DNA from: DATLWN01 sp963764315
Lineage (GTDB): Bacteria > Pseudomonadota > Zetaproteobacteria > Mariprofundales > Mariprofundaceae
Length of the DNA: 64,000 nucleotides
Direction: 5' to 3'
NCBI GenBank assembly: GCA_963764315.1
Contig: CAVXSB010000002.1
Location: 434,001 to 498,000 of the forward strand
The notes below the pieces were generated by a model that was not told where the DNA came from, made no database searches, and saw only the letters and a list, made by a program, of their open reading frames with translations. This document shows positions 58,791 to 64,000 of the stretch, one piece after another (position 1 is the first letter of the stretch; each line of letters opens with the position of its first letter). The position numbers and the translations under genes are program-made.

Positions 58791-59580
58791 GGCCGGACGC
58801 CGGCCCTCCCGTCCCGCCGATGCCGGCAAGGGGACGGAACGGGAGCGGCTGAACCGGTATCTGGCGCGCTGCGGGCTGTGCTCCCGGCGCGAGGCCGACC
58901 GCTGGATTGCGGCCGGACGGGTATCGCTCAACGGCCAGGTCGTGACGGAACTCGGTGTCAGCGCCGGCCCCCGGGATGCGGTCGCCGTCGACGGCAAGCC
59001 GGTTGCACCCGTCACCACCCACACCTACCTCGTCTACCACAAGCCGCGCGGTTTCCTTTGCTCGCGCAAGGATGCGCGCGGCCGGCCGCTGATCTACGAG
59101 CAGCTGGACGTGGCGCCCAGCGTGCAGTCGATCGGCCGCCTGGACATGGACAGCGAGGGCCTGCTGCTGCTCACCGACGATGGCGCCCTGGCACAGAAGC
59201 TGGCACATCCGTCCTCGCAGATCCCCCGCACCTATCGCGTACGCGTCGGCGGCCGGGTAGCGCTGGAAACGCTGGAACTGCTGCGGGGCGGAGGCATCGC
59301 GCTCGGCGACGGTGAAATCAGCGATCCCTGGCAGGTTACCGTCGATGCCGAATCCGGCGGCCACACCTGGCTGACCGCGGTGCTGCACCGCGGGCGCTGG
59401 CGCGAGGTGCGCCGCACGCTCGAGGCCTGCGGCCATCCGGTGCGCCGGCTGATCCGCACGCATTTCGGGCCGGTGGCGCTGGAAGACCAGCCGAAGGGCG
59501 CGGTGCGGAACCTCCGGGCGCGCGAGCTTCGGGCGCTGAAGAATATGCTCGCCCAGGGACGGAAACAGGCAAAGGAATGA
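58711..59580 (+). CDS. rluB: 23S rRNA pseudouridine synthase RluB-like
   Basis: 289 aa. A basic low-complexity N-terminus (1-45), an S4 RNA-binding domain (RLNRYLARCGLCSRREADRWI, about 46-66) and a pseudouridine synthase core with catalytic Asp145 in GRLDMDSEGLLLLTDDG. RluB/RluE family, probably modifying U2605 of 23S rRNA. The start overlaps scpB by 80 bases. A TTG at 58732 is an alternative. Confidence 0.92.
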   Translation: MKNGTHRLKTPTPRPTRPKTKRPQRPEAGRRPSRPADAGKGTERERLNRYLARCGLCSRREADRWIAAGRVSLNGQVVTELGVSAGPRDAVAVDGKPVAPVTTHTYLVYHKPRGFLCSRKDARGRPLIYEQLDVAPSVQSIGRLDMDSEGLLLLTDDGALAQKLAHPSSQIPRTYRVRVGGRVALETLELLRGGGIALGDGEISDPWQVTVDAESGGHTWLTAVLHRGRWREVRRTLEACGHPVRRLIRTHFGPVALEDQPKGAVRNLRARELRALKNMLAQGRKQAKE

Positions 59581-60251
59581 ACGTCCAGGCCGTCCATGAC
59601 CGTCTGCTGGATCATTACGGGCCCCAGGCCTGGTGGCCGGCCGATGACGCCTTCGAGATGATGCTCGGCGCCATCCTCACCCAGAACACCAACTGGACGA
59701 ACGTGGAACACGCCATCGCCAACCTCAGGGACGCCGGCCTGCTCGACGCCCAGGCCATCGCCGACGGCGATGAGGTAAGCCTGGCCAGGGCCATTCGCCC
59801 CTCCGGCTACTTCAACCAGAAGGGGAAAAAGCTCAAGGTCCTCGCCGAGTTTTACCTGGCCCATGGCGGGAAGGCCGGCATCGACCGCCTGCCCGATGCG
59901 AGACAGGCCCTGCTGGAGTTGCACGGCATCGGCCCGGAGACCGCCGATTCGATCCTGCTCTATGCCCTGCACCGGCCGGTCTTCGTCATCGATGCCTATA
60001 CACGGCGCATCTTCGCCCGCCTGGGCGCCACCCCGCCCGATGCCTCCTACGACACACTGCAGGATTATTTCCAGTCGCGCCTGCCCCTCTCGGCACCGCT
60101 GTTCAACGAATACCATGCGCTGATCGTCATGCACGCCAAGCAGCACTGCCGCCCCCGCCCCGCCTGCTCCGGTTGCCCACTGCAGCAGGAATGCGCCTAC
60201 CCCAGGCGGGCCGGGCATGGCAGCATGCAGCCAACGCACTTGACGGTATGA
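59577..60251 (+). CDS. HhH-GPD DNA glycosylase (endonuclease III-like, Lys-less)
   Basis: 224 aa. HhH motif LHGIGPETADSI (115-126), catalytic Asp139 in VIDAYTRR, and a 4Fe-4S site Cys191, 197, 200 and 206. The Lys of endonuclease III (the KTA in GRKTAN) is Glu121 here, so it should be a monofunctional glycosylase without lyase action, like MagIII-type 3-methyladenine glycosylases. ATGA overlap with rluB. Confidence 0.85.
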   Translation: MNVQAVHDRLLDHYGPQAWWPADDAFEMMLGAILTQNTNWTNVEHAIANLRDAGLLDAQAIADGDEVSLARAIRPSGYFNQKGKKLKVLAEFYLAHGGKAGIDRLPDARQALLELHGIGPETADSILLYALHRPVFVIDAYTRRIFARLGATPPDASYDTLQDYFQSRLPLSAPLFNEYHALIVMHAKQHCRPRPACSGCPLQQECAYPRRAGHGSMQPTHLTV

Positions 60252-60313
60252 GGCGCAATGCCTTTACTGCGCATGGCCGCCACGCTCATGGCAGGCATTC
60301 GGGAGGGACAAGC

Positions 60314-60865
60314 ATGAAGAAGACTAGCGTGATCGCCCTGACAGCCCTGCTGCTGGCCGCCTGCAGCCATCATCAGGACGATGCCATGAAGGCACCGCTG
60401 AACAAGATTCGCATGATGTCCAAGCAAGCCATCATCGTGGCAGTGTCGGCACCGTGCATGACGACCGCCACATCGCGGGATCAGATGATGCTTGCCTCGG
60501 CCATGCTGCTGCGCCGCGCCATGGGCGGGCCGGAAATGGCGAAGGTGCATCAGATGATGGCCAAGATGAAGCAGGGCGGGGTATCCACACCCGATGAACA
60601 GCTGCATGTGGCCATCCATACCATGGGCGGCGATGCCTTCGACTTCCTCGACACCTTCTCGTCGAAATCAGCGCCCACCTGCGAAGAGGTGCAGCCGCTG
60701 ACGTACGCGGCCACGGCAGCGCTGCTGCGCGAGGCCCATACCGGAGAGGCGGACAAGAAGGCCGCACAGATGGACCGCGAGGCCGATGCGCTGGCCAAAA
60801 ATCACCAGCAGGACCCACACGCCAAGCTGATCGACACCCTGATCCAGGATCTGCATAAGGTTTGA
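60314..60865 (+). CDS. Met/His-rich hypothetical lipoprotein
   Basis: 183 aa. Signal peptide with lipobox LLAAC (Cys at about 17), followed by HHQDD. The mature part is rich in Met, His and Lys (KVHQMMAKMKQGG) with two Cys. No known family. The ATG at 60314 has a GGGAGG site. It lies between the glycosylase and uvrC in the same direction. Confidence 0.72.
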   Translation: MKKTSVIALTALLLAACSHHQDDAMKAPLNKIRMMSKQAIIVAVSAPCMTTATSRDQMMLASAMLLRRAMGGPEMAKVHQMMAKMKQGGVSTPDEQLHVAIHTMGGDAFDFLDTFSSKSAPTCEEVQPLTYAATAALLREAHTGEADKKAAQMDREADALAKNHQQDPHAKLIDTLIQDLHKV

Positions 60866-60918
60866 CGACCCTATCCGGGATGGGTGTGCCGTCGATAGCC
60901 GTACGATAGCATCCGCCC

Positions 60919-62721
60919 ATGTGGGTCGAAGCACCGATTGAACTGAGCACCCTGCCCCAGGAGCCGGGCGTCTACCGCATGCTCGATGCCAAGCGGAAGG
61001 TGCTCTATGTCGGCAAGGCGCGCAACCTGCGCAAGCGGGTCTCCAGCTATTTCCAGCGCCGCCCGGACTCCCCGCGCATCCAGGCCATGGTCGTGCAGGT
61101 GCAGGACATCGCCTTCACGGTGACGCCATCCGAGGCCGAGGCGCTGGTGCTCGAGCACAACCTGATCAAGCAGCTGAAGCCACGTTACAACGTGCTGTTG
61201 AAGGACGCCAAGTCCTACCCCTACATCCTGCTCACCGACGAGGCCTATCCGCGCTTGCGGCTGTACCGGGGAAACCGCGAACTGGCCGGCGAATATTTCG
61301 GCCCCTTTCCGGACGCCGGGGCCGTACATCACATCCTGCACATCATGCAGCGCATTTTCCGCATCCGCGATTGCGAGGATGCGGTGTTCCAGAACCGCTC
61401 CCGCCCCTGCATGCAGTACCAGATCGGCCGCTGCTCGGCCCCCTGCTGCCACGTCGTCACGGACGCGGAGTACATGGCGCAGGTGGACGAGGCCCGTGCC
61501 TTCCTGAAGGGACAGGACCAGAGCCTGATCCGCCAATGGGAGACACAGATGCAACAGGCCGCAACCCGCCACGCCTTTGAGCGCGCGGCCCAGTTGCGCG
61601 ACCGCATCCGCGCCCTGCGCAGCATCCTGGCCGGTACCGAGGCGGCTGATCTGCCGCCGGATGCCGATGCCCTGGCCATCGCCCGCCATCCCGGCGGCGT
61701 CGCCGTCAGCGTCGGCGTACGCCGGGCCGGGCGCAACCTCGGCACCCATACCTTGCGCGTCGACCAGGCCACCGACGCCGAGGCGCTGGAAATCCTGCAA
61801 TCGCTGTGCATCGAACGCTACCGCAGCGAAACCCCGCCCGCCGAGCTGCTGGTCGGGGCAGAAAGTGCCGACGCCGAGGAGCTCACGCGCCTGCTCAAGC
61901 TGCTTCACCCAAAAGCCAGATGCGTGGTGCGCGCCCCGAAACGCGGGGCCAGGGTCGACTGGCTCGGGCAGGTGGCGCATGCCGGCGAGCGCTCATTGGC
62001 CAGCCGCGCCCCCACCGGCCAGCAAGCCGCCTTCGAGGCGCTGGCCGAACTGTTCGGGCTGGACGCCACGCCGCAATCGATCGCCGCCGTCGACAATGCG
62101 CATCTGGGCGGCAAGCAGATGGTGGCCGCCATCGTCTACGCCAACCATCAAGGGCCGGACAAGGATCATTACCGCCGCTACAAGCTCGATGACGTACCGG
62201 CCGGCGACGATTATGCGGCCATGGCCGCCGTGCTCTCCCGCTTCTTCCGGGCCATTAACGAGGAGAAGCTGCCCGAGCCGGACATCATGCTGATCGATGG
62301 CGGCAAGGGGCAGCTGGCCGTGGCCGTGCAGGCAGCTGCCGATGCCGGGCTCTCTAGCCTGCATCTCGTCGGTGTGGCCAAGGGGGCTGGCCGCAAGGTG
62401 GGCAACGAGACGCTGTGGCCGTCCTGGCACGAGGAATCGCTCAAGCCCGGCATCCATTCCCCAGCCATGCTGCTGATCGCCCGCGTACGCGACGAGGCGC
62501 ACCGCTTCGCGGGGCAATACATGCGCAAGCGCAAGCAGGCCAGCATGTTCACCTCGGCGCTGGACGCCATTCCCGGTATCGGCCCGGCCAAGCGCGTAGC
62601 GCTGCTCAAGCATTTCGGTGGTATCGAGGGGGTTAAGGACGCCTCGCGCGAGCACCTGGCCGAGGTAAGCGGTATCTCGGCCGATCTGGCCAGCCGCATC
62701 TTCCAAGGCCTGCACCGCTAG
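60919..62721 (+). CDS. uvrC: UvrABC excinuclease subunit C
   Basis: 600 aa, of usual length. GIY-YIG nuclease domain at the N-terminus (EPGVYRMLDAKRKVLYVGKA, 3' cut), Cys-rich segment SRPCMQYQIGRCSAPC, a UVR helix pair for UvrB (about 205-235), the RNase H-like second nuclease (5' cut) with LIDGGKGQL and C-terminal HhH motifs (IPGIGPAKRVALLKHFGG). It performs dual incision in nucleotide excision repair. Confidence 0.97.
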   Translation: MWVEAPIELSTLPQEPGVYRMLDAKRKVLYVGKARNLRKRVSSYFQRRPDSPRIQAMVVQVQDIAFTVTPSEAEALVLEHNLIKQLKPRYNVLLKDAKSYPYILLTDEAYPRLRLYRGNRELAGEYFGPFPDAGAVHHILHIMQRIFRIRDCEDAVFQNRSRPCMQYQIGRCSAPCCHVVTDAEYMAQVDEARAFLKGQDQSLIRQWETQMQQAATRHAFERAAQLRDRIRALRSILAGTEAADLPPDADALAIARHPGGVAVSVGVRRAGRNLGTHTLRVDQATDAEALEILQSLCIERYRSETPPAELLVGAESADAEELTRLLKLLHPKARCVVRAPKRGARVDWLGQVAHAGERSLASRAPTGQQAAFEALAELFGLDATPQSIAAVDNAHLGGKQMVAAIVYANHQGPDKDHYRRYKLDDVPAGDDYAAMAAVLSRFFRAINEEKLPEPDIMLIDGGKGQLAVAVQAAADAGLSSLHLVGVAKGAGRKVGNETLWPSWHEESLKPGIHSPAMLLIARVRDEAHRFAGQYMRKRKQASMFTSALDAIPGIGPAKRVALLKHFGGIEGVKDASREHLAEVSGISADLASRIFQGLHR

Positions 62722-62740
62722 CCCGCATGGGCATGCCGGC

Positions 62741-63430
62741 TTAAGCCTTGATGTCGAGCATCGACTGGCTCATCTGCTCCTGCACCTTGATTGCCTTGAC
62801 GTTGTAGGCGAAGGCGTTGGCATCGAGAATCATCGTCACCATATTGCGTGATGGGTCGGTGTTGGACATCTCCAAGGCCCCCATGACAAGCGAACCCGTA
62901 CCGCCCGCCCCCGGGGCATGCGTTACCGCCGGCCCTGAACCAGCGCTTGCCTGCAACAGGTTGCCACCGATATCCCGCAGCTGCCCGGGAGCCGCGAAAC
63001 TGGCCAGCTGCAACTGGCCGAGGGCCTGGATATGGCCGCCGACATCCGCCGTCACCGTGCCGTCGCTACCGACGCTGACATTGCGGGCATTGGCGGGGAT
63101 GGAAATCGGAGGCGTGAAGGGATGGCCGTTTGCGTCGGACAGCAGACCGCCCGGATTGGCCGTCATGACACCGCTACGCGTATAGGCCGAACCCTGGGGC
63201 GTGCTGACGGCGAGGTAGCCGGCGCCGTCGACCGCTACATCCAGGGCGTTTCCCTGCACCGCGATACCGCCCTGGGACGGGTTGGCACTGATGGAAGCGC
63301 CACTGTCGCTGAAGGTGGTACGGCTTTCCTTAAACCCGGGCGTTGCGACATTGGCCACATTATTGGCCGTTACGGCCTGAGACCGCCCGAGGCGCAACAG
63401 GGCGCCGATGGATGCGTTAAAATTCATCAC
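62741..63430 (-). CDS. Orphan flagellar rod/hook-type protein
   Basis: 229 aa. The N-terminal motif NNVANVATPGF (23-33) and a C-terminal helix (DPSRNMVTMILDANAFAYNVKAIKVQEQM) are those of FlgB/C/F/G/E axial proteins. Between lies a small barrel-like domain (DVAVDGAGYLAVSTPQGSAYTRSG, as in FlgG). It is shorter than FlgG or FlgE and not beside other flagellar genes. Start GTG at 63430 or ATG at 63427; AAGGA fits the GTG better. Confidence 0.82.
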   Translation of the reverse strand: MMNFNASIGALLRLGRSQAVTANNVANVATPGFKESRTTFSDSGASISANPSQGGIAVQGNALDVAVDGAGYLAVSTPQGSAYTRSGVMTANPGGLLSDANGHPFTPPISIPANARNVSVGSDGTVTADVGGHIQALGQLQLASFAAPGQLRDIGGNLLQASAGSGPAVTHAPGAGGTGSLVMGALEMSNTDPSRNMVTMILDANAFAYNVKAIKVQEQMSQSMLDIKA

Positions 63431-63544
63431 CGAATGGGTCCTTATCTATATTATCGGCAGCAGCGCTCCAGACTTTAGCCACCTTTCGCATGCGGGTTTA
63501 TGCCCATTGACAGCCATGGGCCGCCGACGCATATTCTACGCGCT

Positions 63545-63556
63545 GACCGATCGGTC
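63545..63556. promoter_or_regulatory. Candidate TetR operator
   Basis: GACCGATCGGTC, a perfect 12-base palindrome 26 bases before the TetR start. Several TetR proteins bind related ACCG/CGGT palindromes near their own gene. Confidence 0.55.
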
Positions 63557-63581
63557 GGTTGGGAACAGGAGACACGAACTG

Positions 63582-64000
63582 ATGGGTGCGGTTTCGATCG
63601 AACAGGCGGGCAAGGACCGGCTGCTGGCATCGGCGCAGCGGCTGTTCGCCGAGCGCGGCTACGCCTCCGTGTCCATCCAGCAGATCGCCCTGGCCGCCGG
63701 CCTGTGCAAGGCCACCGTATTCCACCACTTCCCCAACAAGGATTCGCTCTACCTTGAGGTCGTGCGCACCGCCTGCCTCGACATCCAGTCGCTGCTGTAC
63801 GAAGCCAATAAGGGCGGCAAGCCGCTGGATGCGCTACGCACCTTCGCCGCCGCGCACCTGGAACATATCTTCGAACACGCCGAGCTGACGCGCCTGATCA
63901 GCCGGGAGCTGATCAACGGCGATCAGGACCATGCGCGCGACATGGCCGAACAGGTTTTCGGCGAACATTTCTCGCGCCTGACGACGCTGATCCGCGCCTG
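63582..64000 (+). CDS. TetR-family transcriptional regulator, 5' part
   Basis: 139 residues visible; the rest lies beyond the window. The N-terminal helix-turn-helix is typical (RLFAERGYASVSIQQIALAAGL, then KATVFHHFPNKDSLYLEV). The ligand domain starts at about 60. It is divergent from the orphan flagellar gene. Such regulators usually repress an efflux or catabolic operon, which should lie downstream. Confidence 0.9.
   Translation, partial: MGAVSIEQAGKDRLLASAQRLFAERGYASVSIQQIALAAGLCKATVFHHFPNKDSLYLEVVRTACLDIQSLLYEANKGGKPLDALRTFAAAHLEHIFEHAELTRLISRELINGDQDHARDMAEQVFGEHFSRLTTLIRA

Overview
This window is a chromosomal segment of a GC-rich gammaproteobacterium. Supporting evidence is the gene order mutL-miaA-hflX, yfgM-bamB-der, ratA-rnfH and trpS-scpA-scpB-rluB, plus the ubiH/ubiI pair and a YbiT-type ABC-F protein. 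The ectABC osmolyte operon, a small acid-shock-like His/Lys-rich exported protein and several membrane-bound c-type cytochromes would fit a salt- and acid-tolerant respiratory or chemolithotrophic lineage such as Acidihalobacter or its relatives. That placement is an inference. No rRNA or marker search could be run.

Layout. Positions 1-6.8 kb (minus strand) hold hflX (cut by the window edge), miaA, mutL, two ubiquinone hydroxylases and a SAM hydroxide adenosyltransferase. A tRNA-Leu(CAA), a small zinc-ribbon membrane protein, a Lys-rich coiled-coil gene with its own promoter and terminator, and a GFA-family gene follow to 8.4 kb. From 8.4 to 12.5 kb is a four-gene signalling cassette: two PAS histidine kinases, a double-receiver protein and a receiver-GGDEF protein. 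From 12.6 to 18 kb is an accessory zone. It has a mosaic of duplicated gene tails around a cytochrome c gene, a double-cupin gene, a PilZ gene, a lipoprotein and an AT-rich sensor-kinase operon. From 18.1 to 24.3 kb are a lipoprotein, an old-yellow-enzyme homologue, a sugar operon (frameshifted zwf, glycosidase, tal) and a DUF2231-like cytochrome. From 24.4 to 30.2 kb are metH (frameshifted), two SAM-dependent methyltransferases and a degenerate P-loop protein.

From 30.2 to 34.2 kb ybiT is divergent from ectABC. The segment 34.2-37.6 kb has small membrane and exported proteins, slyD, an intact second zwf and a 48-codon gnd remnant. From 37.6 to 49.7 kb (minus strand) lie rnfH, ratA, der, bamB, yfgM, an AI-2E-type permease, a DUF4149 protein, greA, carB (without carA), ald and an exported protein. 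Then come cfa, a membrane diguanylate cyclase with a tiny downstream ORF, sirB2, tRNA-Met, an emrAB-marR efflux locus, and trpS-scpAB-rluB followed by an HhH-GPD glycosylase. A lipoprotein, uvrC, an orphan flagellar rod/hook-like gene and the start of a TetR regulator close the window.

How the parts connect. The zwf/tal/glycosidase genes point to stored or imported sugar feeding the oxidative pentose phosphate route. metH, the SAM-dependent methyltransferases, Cfa and the DUF62 enzyme all touch SAM metabolism. Two GGEEF cyclases and a PilZ protein show active c-di-GMP signalling. I did not find CRISPR arrays, transposases, prophage genes or an obvious defence island. The most unusual parts are the duplicated-tail mosaic at 12.8-13.9 kb, the AT-rich Cys-bearing sensor operon at 16-17.9 kb, the gnd remnant that now leads into zwf, and two single-base frameshifts (zwf, metH) that may be real or may be sequence errors.
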